Position numbers and translations under genes: made by a program. This document shows positions 23,955 to 35,858 of a DNA stretch of 64,000 nucleotides, piece by piece (position 1 is the stretch's first letter; each line of letters begins with the position of its first letter). Under the pieces are notes generated by a model. That model ran no database searches. It saw only the letters and a program-made list of their open reading frames with translations, and was not told where the DNA came from. The DNA comes from Pezicula radicicola (Eukaryota > Ascomycota > Leotiomycetes > Helotiales > Dermateaceae), in assembly GCA_003008705.1 (NCBI GenBank), contig PDUO01000002.1, forward strand, positions 762,898-826,897, written 5' to 3'.

Positions 23955-25070
23955 GATTGCGAGGGGAAGTGGTCGATCAGTACAAAGAACAATCGTTCTG
24001 TCGAGATTTGAGATGTTTACTTTATTGGAGGATTGGCGTAGGAGCGGGAAAGGTAAGCGTTGAAAGGGAAAGTTTGGGAGAGGCGATTGGGAAGAAGGAA
24101 GTAGTAGTGCTGAGGAAACGCGCCGAGGTGGGATCCTGGAATCCTGGACTGTCGCACTCGTAGAGGACTTTCGTACAGTACACTAGTGCGAGGTTTCCGA
24201 AATTTGAGCGCATCCCGAATAAGCCCATAAAAGAAGGCCTTCATTGGTCAATTGTCAAAAAGATTAGCCCGGCCTTTCCGGATTGCGTTAAAAGGGAGTC
24301 TGGAAGTGTGTGGGGTAAAATAAAGAAATGGTGTTTGAATGTGTAAATTTTGATCACCGTTATTATTATTTGTGGCCAATTTCGTCGCTGAAGATGTCGT
24401 CGTCGTTGGAATTAAGTCTCGGTATTTGAAAAGCTAATTACCTATCTCCTCAGTTACATGTATACTGTACATAAGGTCGGTACTTGTAGGTAAGGTAGAT
24501 GTCAGATATTCCAAAATGTTCGATGCGAGGCAATCAAGTGTATTATGCTTTGTCTGCAACGAATACGAAGCGGCTGTCAGGTTTAGTAAGACGACCAAAA
24601 AGGTAACCCCGAAAATACCAACATTAGATGAAGACACAATATCTACTCCTAGGAGCTTCTCATGTATGGCGACGGCGTAGCTTCTTGCGCCTGCAGTAAT
24701 AGAACAAGCTTTTTCTTTTTCTGTCCTTCAGCAGCTTTGCAGCCGAGACTATCTAAATTATCAAGTTGGATACCGAGTGTCATCCAGAGACGAATAGGCA
24801 ACAAGTTCCATTCCATCCTCAGTAACACAGCATAGCTCCCTAGGTACAGTACGAATAGGTTATACAAATACAATTAGCTACTAGGTCTTTTTAGAGTGTA
24901 TCTCTACAAATCCCGAAGCAAATCCCGTAAAAAGGCCAATCTCCCAAGCACGTTTTCAACGTTGCCGCAAATATTTACCAGTTCCTCTGTACGTAAAGAC
25001 CCTGTCCATTTCCCATGATATTAACTCCCAAAAATTTCAGCATGTTTTAGTTAGCCAACATAGAGTGGTG
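23955..25070. other. HEM1 upstream region and intergenic DNA
   Basis: The first 300 bases upstream of the HEM1 ATG contain two overlapping short frames (24017-24244 and 24022-24228) that could be leader ORFs but look like chance. No other feature seen. Confidence 0.4.
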
Positions 25071-27041
25071 TCAAGACAGCTTAGAACCGCTTCGTCTTTT
25101 GTCGAGCCCCACAATGTACTCAACAATCGACCTCATTTCGTCCATCTTCTCTTCAACCACAGCGTTTGCCTCGAATGCTTCTTTGGTGCCCTTCGCAGTT
25201 GTCTTTGGTAGCATACGGATCTCCGAAAGGATGGAAATGCACTGTTGCTCTAGCATAGTGAACCTGGAATCCTCTGTTTCACTCAGCGTGAATGGAGTAA
25301 ACGACAAGCAGTATCCCAAGGTGGCTCTCATGTTGAAGACTTCGGTCAGCTTTGGGTATTCTAAAGCCTTACTTGGAGTAGCCAAAACCGGGCAGGCGTA
25401 AAGGTCTTCGAAGAGAGGCTTATCCTTTGTCTCTAGATATCCCAATGCGTAGAGAGAGGCGTCAGCATGAACATTTCCTTGGAATGCTGCATACAGTCAG
25501 CTTACGAGAAACGTGAGATTCAAATAATGAAGCTTACATGCTTCATTCCCAGCCTTGATCGCTTCAAGGTCCCCACCACCTCGAATGTCAACAAATGCCC
25601 CGTCGGAAAATACGCGCTTCGCGTTCTCGAGAAACTTATGGCGAACACGAAGTCCAACTTCGACCAGAGGTTCTTTGAGCTTCATTTCTTCTTCCAAGCT
25701 CTTGAATATCGACATGGTTGCAGCATGTTCTTGCTTTTCTGTTTCCAGAGCCCTTGCAGCCTCTTCAGGAGACGGGAGACCAGTCCGTGAAGTTTTTCCA
25801 GGCTTGAGTTTCATCATGTACTTTCTCAAGTCACCAGTCGACGAGGATGGACGAAGAGGGTGGTTATGTTTGTCAAGTTTCCCAAGCTTTGCCGCTGTGA
25901 AAGCGTGGGCTTTCTTCTCCTTCCTAAGCTCCTCGGCTGCTGCCCTCAATTCGTTCAACTCAGATCCCATCACAACATAACTCTCGTTTTCGAACAATAA
26001 GGTTTCCTTTGAGTCACTAGCACCAGTTTTTTCAAGAGTGCTTCCTGCAGGAAGCTCCCCTTCAGATCTGGTTAGTCTCTTTCTCTTGCCTGATATTGCC
26101 CGTGCCTTCTCCGCTCTCATGTGATGTAGCTCTTTATTAGCATATGCTAGATTCTGTTCGAGCAAAGCTATTTGGCCCTGCAGATCCAACACTTTCGCAG
26201 TTGTACGGGCATGTGCTTCCTGCTCCATCTGAAGAGTCTGCGCTGCAGCCTCATGATGTGCTTCGAGCCTAGATATCTCGGCGCTTATATCTGTCAATAT
26301 TTCTGCTGATTTCGGGGAGTCGGCACCGATTATCAAGGATTCTGTTGATGCGGTATATCTCAGGGTCTCAGCGAGGGTCGGAGCAAGGGTCTTCTCTTCG
26401 TCGTCTCTGCCAATGGCACGGGTTGCTCTTTCGACGACGCTTTCACATTGTGCTTCCCATTCGGTTATGTCCTGGTCTTTTATGCCATCTTCTCCGTCGA
26501 TAACTCGGCATTTCTCTTCCCATAGCTCCTACGAATTATCAGTGAAGTAGCAGTAATTAAGGGTTAGAAGACTATTATACTTGACGTGTCCTCCTGATTA
26601 CAACCCGTCTATCGAATGCTCGATTCTGGTCGGCGTTGCGTTGCTCTTCGCAATGCATTGTCCATGCCTTTTGTAAATTAGTTGTAGCAGTCACCAAAGC
26701 TACCCCTACAGCCTCGAAGCAATTGCCAACATCGGAAGAAGAATTGGCAAGTGTCTGGAAGTTTGGTGACTCGACCCATTCGAGTGCCTACCCTTCGAGT
26801 TAGTTTTGAGTCGTGCCTGCGGGATTGGAGCGGAATATTCTCTGCGTAAGACTATCCTTACCCTGCTTGCATTCTCTCCGATTTTATCAAACTCCTCCTT
26901 CTTAGTCTGGAGTTTGGATTCGGTGGCTTGCCGTGTCTGTTCCCGGCTCAAGAGGATCATTTCCATGTCCAACTTGTGTAACATCTTGCTGAAGTGATTC
27001 ACCTGAGTTCTCTGCATGTCCAGCTCAGTGCTACGTCCCAT
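25071..27041 (-). CDS. Coiled-coil family protein, four-exon member (597 aa)
   Basis: No named family is recognised. Exons 27041-26862, 26787-26581, 26528-25538 and 25486-25071 join through GT-AG introns of 74, 52 and 51 nt. Residues 1-130 are helical (MLHKLDMEMILLSREQTRQA, then WVESPNFQTLANSSSDVGNC). The middle is long coiled coil (ISAEISRLEAHHEAAAQTLQ and LLEQNLAYANKELHHMR) with a KRKRL patch near the centre. The conserved block follows: KEPLVEVGLRVRHKFLENAK, then IKAGNEASFQGNVHADASLY. These match the 14769 gene (PLVEIGAAVRLRYLQQAR, DEGNAAAHRANGSADSALL) in order and spacing. The C-terminal 130 residues are helical and basic-ended. The extra N-terminal domain is absent from the 356-aa relative. 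No enzymatic motif is visible. Confidence 0.8.
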
Positions 27042-27597
27042 TTTGCCAGTGTATATGCAAGCAGCAGTGTGGAATCAAGCCCAGTGTCGAAGGAATAATT
27101 TTGTTGGAAACAATACGCAGGCATTGGGAAATCTGCACTGTCGTTCCCAAATTTGGCGACCTGCCCCCCTTTCCACTTTTAGCTCTTAGCTCCAATGTTC
27201 CTCAACAAACGGCCTAGGTAGCCAAAATCGCAAAATCTTTCGAGGACAATTGCAGGCCAAGAAACTTCCATTTTTATTATATATCGACGTTGGCCTTTGA
27301 TGAGTGTAAGCCAACAAGTAGCAATAACGTAGCGACGCCGTCAACAGTGAAATTTGTCACTTCTATTTCGATTTTTCCTTGATGCCTCAATTCGACACCC
27401 AAAGGCAAATCAAGCTCGTCATATCGCAAACAGAAAAGTAAAGAACACGCAAGCTGGTACGAAAGCAAATCAAGCCAACAAAAAACAAGCCAAAAAAATA
27501 AAACACAAGAAGCTAAAACAAGAGCATAGAGCAAATACTGCTCGCTAGATCCAGTACTATAGCAAGACACCTCTTCTATCTACCTACATTACTTACT
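27042..27597. other. Intergenic, low-complexity
   Basis: Includes an A-rich stretch at about 27400-27540 that produces a lysine/alanine-rich open frame on the plus strand; I treat it as low complexity rather than a gene. Confidence 0.4.
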
Positions 27598-28423
27598 ATG
27601 GTCCTCCTAATTTTCTCACTACTACAAGAGATAATGCAGTGTACTGATCTGAACCAAGTTCCACGTTCTGCTCCCTGTGTAGTCAACAAAACACGAGGGC
27701 CAAGGCTGCCCTATCCCAAAACACTCACTCTGACAGGTCATCTCGAAACAGACCCCAAAACCCGTTCTCTTCGTCCCCAGAAAAGAGTTTCCTTCTACAC
27801 TTCTCCATCCCTATATCCTTTCTTCCGATAACCAACTGTCTACCTATTCCTTCCCAGAGGAAACTAAACGACGTCTTCTTGCTACCCACAGTCACATTCA
27901 TACTCGGGCAGAACTTAAAGCTAAGGAAGTGCCAATTTTAAATTCAAGACCGCACACCACAGGGTCAGGAGTGACTTCAGTCACTTCTGTTCAAACCATG
28001 ATCATTAACAAACAGTACCAAAACAAACGGACTTACAGACTTCCAACGCGGCCGTGCTCAAGTTCCCTTAGGAAATGGCAAACAACCACCCACTCCACCC
28101 GACCACGATGATGGCTCTGCTGGTCACTATGATGAGAAATTGTGTGCTCAAATCAACATCGACAACGCGGATCACAACGAAAACTATAATGCCCAGACCA
28201 GCTGGAGAATCTCAACTTGTCAAGCATGGACAAGATTTGTTACCGAATTTTGGACAACAGTGGTAATGCAGGCTTGGAGGGCAAAGCCAGTTTGACCAAT
28301 AGAGCTGTTGCAGAATCTTTCGAAGCTGACTGTAAAGCTTGTCGCCAAGCCAAGCTGAACCATACCGCACTTCGCTCACGGCAAAACGCACTTAGTAATA
28401 GCAGCATTACAATCCCGCTATAA
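27598..28423 (+). pseudogene. Possible broken gene, plus strand, at least two frame changes
   Basis: Three coding-like pieces follow one another in different frames. The first reads PKTRSLRPQKRVSFYTSPSL. Next comes DNQLSTYSFPEETKRRLLAT with THSHIHTRAELKAKE. A third has PPDHDDGSAGHYDEKLCAQI, then, in yet another frame, DKICYRILDNSGNAGLEGKA and FEADCKACRQAKLNH ending at TAA. I recognise no family, and intron positions that repair the frames were not found. It could be a decayed gene or chance alignment of open stretches. The acidic-then-basic pattern and the lack of stops within pieces favour a decayed gene. Confidence 0.3.
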
Positions 28424-29676
28424 TCAACATACTCAGCTGGGTTCGTAGGCGTGATAATTTCACTACTAACAAATCACAAATTGAATCCTCTGCCTGGTAC
28501 TCCTTACATACTCATGCTATGTATTAAAAGGAGAATATCGATATTTGGCTGTTCCCTCAACTAAGCGAGGAGTCGCTTGCGTACGAAATATTCCTGGCAT
28601 CTAGTGGTGAGTGAATAACCAAATTCATCTGGTTTAGCTAGCAGTATCAGAAGGAACAACCAAATCTCACCTAGCTCTAGATTTTAAATGCTAGTAGCAA
28701 AAGAGCTACTAGAAAAGACTACTAAAAGCTCTAATCATTCATTACTTCTAACTAGGCTACTCAAACTCCTTACTAAAAGCAGAAAGGATTCCGACAACCT
28801 TTGTTTATTCCTTTTATTTACGAAATGAAGGTTGGAAGTAACTAAGCGGCGCTTGGTGCCCAAAAATGTATACCCATCCTATTAAGTTAACTTTTATGTA
28901 GGTCCTACCGAGTTTGCTGCTGGAGCTCGAGCTTTACGATATACATGGAAGTTGCTAGTCGGCAGCACTGTGTAGCCTGATGACTCCATGGTAGAGAAAT
29001 ATTCGCCTATACTAGCTTTGTAGGAAGGAGCCTTGACCGCGTTACATAGATGAGAAAAGAAGGACAAGATGGCATAGTATCAAAAGAGCATATATAGAGA
29101 ACAGTACGTGGGTATAACGCAGTCTATTTTCGAAGCTCCAAAGACAACCGCCTCGTGGGATTTTATACAAGTGGCTGGCAAAATGCCTAAACCACGCTCT
29201 CATCTCAAGCGAGCCAAAACAACATTCCCCAATAATGCTAGATGCTCAATCCGCTGAAGGCAGAGAGCACACTCGCACATATATGTTTTCCTTTCTTCCA
29301 CTCTCCGTAATCGTAACGGCCAGGTTCCATTCCTCATGGCCCAACACCAGCATATACCCCGAAGTACAAACAGTCAAGTAGACTCATCAACCCCTCCCTA
29401 ACCGGCAGCCATGCAAAGAAACAAGAAAAGAAGATCCATCTCATAAATCGTCGTCCAACAGAAACAACGTAAAGCGCCTGTAAAGCAAGAAGAAGAATGC
29501 AACATAAGAAACCCAAGGTTGTCTTTTGACACCATGTGACCTAAAGATATCCGAGACATGAAGAAACGCAAGGCTATGCAATAAATACAAGTATAATATT
29601 TGGAACGGTCTTCCCATCCCCAGAAGTAAGAAGCGGGAAAGAGAAGTCAACAACATCTAAAACACGAAGGGAACGT
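28424..29676. other. Intergenic and STE12 3' side
   Basis: No gene supported. Short CTAGTAG-rich and AAAAGCTACTAG-like low-complexity sequence occurs near 28680-28790. The stretch after about 29300 is probably the STE12 3' untranslated region. Confidence 0.4.
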
Positions 29677-32005
29677 TTAGATGGGTTGCTGCATCAGATG
29701 TTGTGTGTTGATAAGCTGGCTCGGGGCAGCCATGCCGCCGCCAGGCATAGGCATATTCGAAGCGAATGCTCCCATGGAATTGAAGTTCTGAGACATGCTT
29801 GTTGGGAGATAGCCGTTCTCGGAATTGGGAGATGCTTCCTCGAGAGAACCGAGGTGGTCCTCGCCTTCGTATTCTTCCTCTTCACCGCTGTAGTTGCCGT
29901 AAGGACCTTCTGAACCGTCACTTCGGTCATGTGTTCGGCGATGTCTAAAACGAACAATGTTAGTCAATGACCTCGTCCTGATGATGTGCTGTGATGTGTT
30001 ATGATGATGACATGATAATTGGAGACATACTGTGCTAGGTTGTCTGAGCGGGAGAATGCCTTATTACAGTGAGGGCAGATGTAGGGTCTTTCTTGGGTAT
30101 GTGTTCTCACGTGTCTGGAGGGGATAGTCAGTGGCTTGATCCGCTAGATCTGACAGCCGATCAAAAGAAAATAAAGAAGCTTACCTCTTGAGGTGCTCTA
30201 AGCGCTTGAAGAGGCGCCCGCAGGTGGGGATGGGGCATGAGTGAGACTTTTGGGGGTATGGGCCAAGTTCCATCATCGTTGCACTTCTTGCTCTGCGTAC
30301 AACTCCATTTGGTCCTTGCATGTGTCTTCGAGGGGAATCGTTGATGGATCCATCACCTGATAGATCTTCATTTGACAACTGACTATAGTCGTTCTGTTGA
30401 AGGGCCATTGGGTTCATGGCGCCACCATCCTCGACGGTGGACAGAGGTGTTGAATGCCTTGACAACTCAAGGAGTTCCTTGTGATGTTGGGACATTTGAT
30501 GAATCTGATTGCTGTAGGTGAGTCCAGGAGGAGAGTTATTTCCAGACTCGTCGCCCTCGGCTACAGGCCCGACAGATGTAGAAACGGACCGTCTGAGGTC
30601 AGATGGTCGGTGAGCAGCGTGGCCAGCGGCCGCAGCAGCAACAATGGCAGATACTCCTGGAGGAATAGATGAGCGACGGCGTCTCTGCTTGTAAGTTGGC
30701 GACCCCTCAATAACCGAGTAGACGTTGTTCGCGCCGTATCCTCGAGTGGCGTGAGAGAATTGAGGTCCCGACAAGTTTGAAGGTGGGAGCTGCATCATCC
30801 CATGGAGCCCGTTGACACCTCCCATGTGGTCTGGGATTGCTGTGTACAGACCAGTTTCCTCGTTTGCAATGTAGGCGGGCTCAGCACCCATCCCCAAAGC
30901 TTGCTGAGGTGGTGTAATTGGCTCAAAAGAAATGCCACGGTTACTGTAGTCTTCGTAGTGTGATGATACAAATGAAGGTGCGGGTGAGTACTCAATGCCA
31001 TACGCCGGCATGGAGGCATGACGCTGATGTGTTTGCGAAATGGGGACACCATTCTGGTTGTACTGAACACGAGCAAAATCCTGTTCTCTCTTCACAACTT
31101 GCTGCTGCATTGGTTGCTGCTGTTGCTGCTGCGCCATCGCCATCTGTTGGTATGCAACCATGGGGTTCATCTCTTCTGGCATTGCTTGCATGGATTGAGG
31201 AATCATTTGAGGAGGTGGCATGGAATCGATCGCACGCATGACAGGGGAGGTCGACTGTGATTGGGATTGAGAGTATGATGGTTGTTGGGCGGAGAAAGAA
31301 GAAGAGTTGGCTTGTTGTGCCTTGGTGAGTTGTTCGAACAGTGATTGGGAAGAGTCAAATTCGAAAGATAACGCTGGCTCGTTGACGGCAACAGTAGTGG
31401 CTTCCTGTCCCATCTTCTCCCTCTTCAAATCACGCTCAAGAGCATCGAGAAAGAGTCTGTCGTGTGGTACACTGTACCAGTAAAAAACCTTCTGCTTCTT
31501 CTGTGTTCGGATGCAGTTGTTCTTGTAGAGAAAATCTAAGAAACCGCTCTTTGGCTCTTCAAGGGAGGCATCAGTGCCTGACTTCAAGTTTCGCAAATCT
31601 GAGAAGATCCCCTCTTCGAATTTCTTCGAATTCTTCACTGGCCGTCCGAAAGCCTGGAATCTGAACGATAGGCATCGCACAATATCGGTACCAGAAATGT
31701 GAAAGAGGTTGTTCCACAACACACAGGAAACGTATTCGCCAGTTGGGAGGAGAAATCGACGAATGTATTGATCGGGTGTCCAGTCAACAGGTGCAGATAT
31801 TAAGAAGTATTTTACTGTGCTATGATCAGCGATGGAGTTTCGATGTTCACGGTCGGCTAATATACTTACAGTTATCAACTTGTTGAAGGGCTACTTGAGC
31901 ATCTTGTGGGAGGCTTTGCTGAGCTTCGCTGCTCAACATGAAGGTCTCTGGCTTTTGTGGTGGTGCCATCGTCGCATGATGCTGCGAATACATCATGTGC
32001 GCCAT
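29677..32005 (-). CDS. ste12: STE12 transcription factor, STE domain plus two C2H2 zinc fingers (four exons)
   Basis: Ste12 is the nuclear factor downstream of the Fus3/Kss1-type MAP kinase and controls mating and invasive growth in filamentous fungi. Exons 32005-31870, 31814-30185, 30114-30031 and 29944-29677 join through introns of 55, 70 and 86 nt to 705 codons. The STE homeodomain-like region spans about 45-165 ([20 protein letters not shown] and [20 protein letters not shown]). The middle is Q/M/S-rich with a polyglutamine run (near 31110-31140). The fingers are C572-x4-C577-x12-H590-x3-H594 and C602-x2-C605-x12-H618-x3-H622. The splice that makes RH and the one that makes QHRR fall inside the finger region, so alternative splicing of exon 3 would alter finger number. 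The C-terminal tail is acidic then methionine/glycine-rich. Confidence 0.95.
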
Positions 32006-33100
32006 TCAATTGAGTCGAAACGGCGATGCAGAACTAGATGAAGATATCGATAAGACGACCGTCACGTCAGCGACGGATTGAAACACCGACAGCGTGATAA
32101 GGCTGTGGAGGAAGGACGTGTCGAGGCTGTACAATATCGCGTTGTTGACTTAGGAGAATCGTCGAATCAGCGACGAGGGTGAAGCGGGAGCAGTGGTGGA
32201 AAGAGAAGATGAAGCGATTGTTGTGTCGTAGTAAGGATGTACGGATTTGCTAGAGAGAGAGGCCTGCCTCCGATCACAGAAGTTGTTCGAAAACGTTTCG
32301 AAGGAGTTCGAGACTAGCTCAAAAGTTCTTGGGGAACTCTACTCGACTTCGGAATATTAAGAGAAAGGAAGACCCGAAGAGCGCCGTCGTGTAGTGAAGG
32401 CGAAACCGACAGAAGTGCGCGTGGGTGAGTGTCGGTCGTTCAGTCGGGTGTAGAGATGCACCAAAGGCCTCAGATTGCGGCTGAGGGGAAAGGTGAAGCT
32501 TTCGAGGTATACGGCCTGCGAATCTGCGACAAAGAAAGAGAGACGTGAAATCAGAACTTCAGAAGAGTTTGAGAATGGAGCGGACGACACGGGGGTTTAA
32601 TGAGTTGGTTGTAAGTGGGTTTGAGAAGTGACCTGCGGTGGCTGCTTAAGACTCAAGCAAGGGCAGGGGATTGGGCAGGGATTGGGACAGTAGGTACAGC
32701 AGCCGGTAAGGTCGACGGCTGGTGTGCCCATAGAGCTGTGATGCCCGAACTTCCCTGAACTTCCCTGGACGTCGAAGGAGGGGATAGTTGTTGGCGCGTA
32801 GTGCACGGGGTGGCTTGAACGCTAGGAGAGGGCAGTGTAGAAGAGCGCGAAGAGGTGGGAGGGGAGGGAGGCGAAGGAAGAACTGGGGCCGACGAGGTGG
32901 AGTGGAGTAGTTATATTGAGTGGTACTGTAGAGGAAGTATTCCCAGGGATGCCGAAGAGGATTTGAAGACACCATGCACAGTGCAGAGTAGTGCAGAGTG
33001 GCAAGGAGAAGCAGGAGAGAAACAATGAGACTCTCACATTCTTACTCATCGACTCAAGAGGTGCAAGTGCCAAAAAGTAGGTCGACGTGCAGAAAAGGAC
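32006..33100 (-). promoter_or_regulatory. Long upstream region of STE12
   Basis: About 1.1 kb immediately upstream of the STE12 start. It carries pyrimidine/purine-rich strands and several short frames. A segment at 32522-32760 has a decayed copy at 13877-14105, so part of this region has been duplicated. Whether the start of transcription lies here cannot be told from sequence. Confidence 0.5.
32522..32760. repeat. Less decayed copy of a duplicated segment, upstream of STE12
   Basis: Pairs with 13877-14105. This copy is richer in C and G. It contains the direct doublets CAGGGGATTGGG / CAGGGATTGGGA and GAACTTCCCTGAACTTCCCTG. Confidence 0.7.
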
Positions 33101-35573
33101 GGAGTAGACGTGCGCCAGAGACCACTATCACGATAGGCACGTGGGACTAATGGGTCCTAGACACCCAACTACTGTATTCTTCTCTAGCCTTACTTATTAT
33201 TTGGCCCTTATTTGGCATTATTAAAATACTAGTTGGTTCGGTCTGTAGGACGATATGTGCTGCACGAAAGGTAACTTTACTTCGTAAACAATTGGATGTG
33301 CTTTCTTCTGTGCATTTTCCGCTACAGATACCGTCGGCTGTGTTCTTTGAGAGCTGGGAGTGGCAGAGCGAGAGTCGCTCGCTGACTGGGCGCTGACCGG
33401 CCACTGGGATCTGGACTTCTTCCCTGCACAAAATAACCCATGCTTCTTCGAGACAGCCGCCGAGCCAAGATTTACGGAAGACAGATCTAAAACAAGAAGA
33501 CCTCAGGGGCTTCCTGTGCGACTGGTAAAATGTGCATGCTTCAACGCCCAATCAGAGCCATACAAGCTTAGAGCAAGGTACGGAAATATGTACAGCATGA
33601 TCTAGTAGACGAGGGACTCTGGGCGAGTTGTGATCAAAGGGCAGTCTGTAGGACTGGATTTGCGCATTCCACCGCCCGTAATCATGCTGATCTGAAGTTC
33701 TAGTCTTTTGTTTCCGCATCGGAGAAGCAGAAGAAACTCTCGTTTGTTTTTGTTTATTCTATTCATCTTTAAATATTAAATATTAATCAATTAAACCTCA
33801 CTCCACCATACCATACATCTCGATCATCGATATCAGCTCAGATGCTCCCTCGCTTCTGCTTTGGCCGTGCTCCCTCGCTTTCTGTGCCTGTGTGCCTTTC
33901 CCAACGCGCATTGTAATTTCCGTCAGCCGTCCATCATATTTGCGGTGTCTCTGCAGGCTCGGACTTTCCAATCTTTCAAGCTGGCAAGCTCTTCCTCAGT
34001 GGACCAATTCAAAATGACGGTGAAGGCGGCAACTTTGACAGAACCCGTGGCCACAACTCTGCCCTGCCTCTGCGCTCGGCCTTTGCGGGTTCACGGCATT
34101 ACGAAGTTTTGGAGCATTATTCATGATTAACCATTTCACATCGAGTCAGCGAGCAAGCGACGGTCCCAACTATCTGTCAGCTTCTTTGAGGGGCATCGTG
34201 GGAAGTCTCCCCAGAGGGCAAGAACTGGCCTGGATAGACGGGGGCGTTGCAGGCGTTGACCGGATTGTTCATGGGGCGCATCCTTTCTGAATGGAGGGGC
34301 CGATGGATTAACTAAAGTCGATAATCGTTATACTGCTAGTGAGTAATATTGCAGCTTGTGTTAAGGTTATGTTAGTTATGATGTGCTATCGATGATGTAG
34401 AAGCTTTATCAAAGAGTCCAAATCGAAGATTCTCTACGAAGGAACGAGGGGCACCGTTGTTATGCCAGATAGAGATTACTATGCTAGATAGCGTTCGAAT
34501 AATCCACGATGCTCCTAGCACCTCTCGCAGCATCCTCATCAGTCCATCATCAATCAATGCTTGCCTGATCTGTCATCCCCTAGCTACGTGTGTCCTCAGT
34601 GCGTCCTCAACGTCCAGGAGTGACGCCTTCTTGAGAGCTAATAGCGGGGGATCTGACCGTCCCAGACGAGGATTATGGTTGTTATCGCCATGGCTATGAT
34701 TGCTGACGACGTCTTTTCTTGCCTTGTGGAAGCCGAGTAGTCCCATGCAAAGACACTTTCTCGGAATCCCAGATTCCCAAAAGACCATCCTGTGCTGATG
34801 ATTGGGCTGTTGCATGCCAAATGAGGCCAAAATGGGCTCTCCCGCGATTTGCGATGCCGTCGCTAGTAGTCGAGTCGTTAAGCTGAAACGGTTCTGAGGT
34901 AATGCTTCATATTGCCAGGGCTATGCTCGCTCGGTGGTATTCTACCTCCAACCTCCAGCCAACGGGGAAGAAGATATCATGAGATTGCCCTCCATTCTTT
35001 AAAAGTCTGTTCGAAGTCATGAGTGGCTTTCACATCAAGGACCCTCAAAACCATCGAGACCCTCAACCCCCTCCATTGATCATAGAAGGCGGCAAGGAAC
35101 GTTCATCACAACCTTCAAATTCATGCGAACCGCACTGGGAGACGCCTATGCAATGTCCTGCTGAATCATTGGCCGGCTTAATTCGCACAAAGAAATGACT
35201 TGTCGAGAAACTACGAGAGGTCAACAGGACAGGTAAAAACGGAGGAGCCTTTCCGTCCGGCATTCGTTCCTCTCCCTCCTGGGGACCTATTAGCTTCTCG
35301 GTTAGGTAATTCATGAAAGAAAGCTGAATAATGCCTGACATGCACCCATCTTTCTTGCAAGGTTACAAGTTAGCATCTCGCAACCTTTTTGGTCATGATA
35401 CATATTCAGGATAACCCACCTTACGAAAGTATAACTTCACAAGCTGCCCACTACGTTGGGTTTACAAGGAGCTGTTTACTCCGCGCGGTGGGAAAGTCTG
35501 GGAGAACGTTCGTGGTTGATGGGGCATACCACATAGGCCGTGTTTGACGACCGTACATCATCACATTCCACGA

Positions 35574-35858
35574 CTATTCTTGCTCCCAAGGAGAGATAAG
35601 CGTGATAACCTCGTAATTCTCCTTGAGGGCATGATCTGAGGTCCCAAAGGCCTGGACATATGCGTGATATGGATCTTGGTCGCTGAAAGATCCGTACACG
35701 GCGTACAAAGATGTCGGCACTATGGTGCCTGTTTGATCACCAATTTGAAACCCACGAGACTTGATCGTCCCGAAGTTGTACAGCATCCGCTTCAACCTTC
35801 TTCGAAATATCCAGCAACCAAGCAACCAGCAAAAAGAAGTGCAAAGAGGTGGACGCAT
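35574..35858 (-). CDS. Possible small protein (94 codons), uncertain
   Basis: The frame reads MRPPLCTSFCWLLGCWIFRR, then FGTIKSRGFQIGDQTGTIVP and a C-terminal half of mixed composition ending ENYEVITLISPWEQE. An overlapping frame starting at about 35876 reads MRDGRNASTSLHFFLLVAWL, then LDISKKVEADAVQLRDDQ, which looks like a signal peptide and mature start. A single frame change between the two would give a small secreted-type protein. No splice was found that does this. No family is recognised. Confidence 0.25.
   Translation of the reverse strand: MRPPLCTSFCWLLGCWIFRRRLKRMLYNFGTIKSRGFQIGDQTGTIVPTSLYAVYGSFSDQDPYHAYVQAFGTSDHALKENYEVITLISPWEQE

Noticed and set aside
24017..24244. Two overlapping leader ORFs upstream of HEM1
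   Set aside because: They overlap in different frames and look like chance; conservation data would be needed to claim a regulatory uORF.
27354..27548. Lysine/alanine/asparagine-rich plus-strand frame
   Set aside because: It is a translation of A-rich low-complexity DNA (AAACAAGCC-like units).
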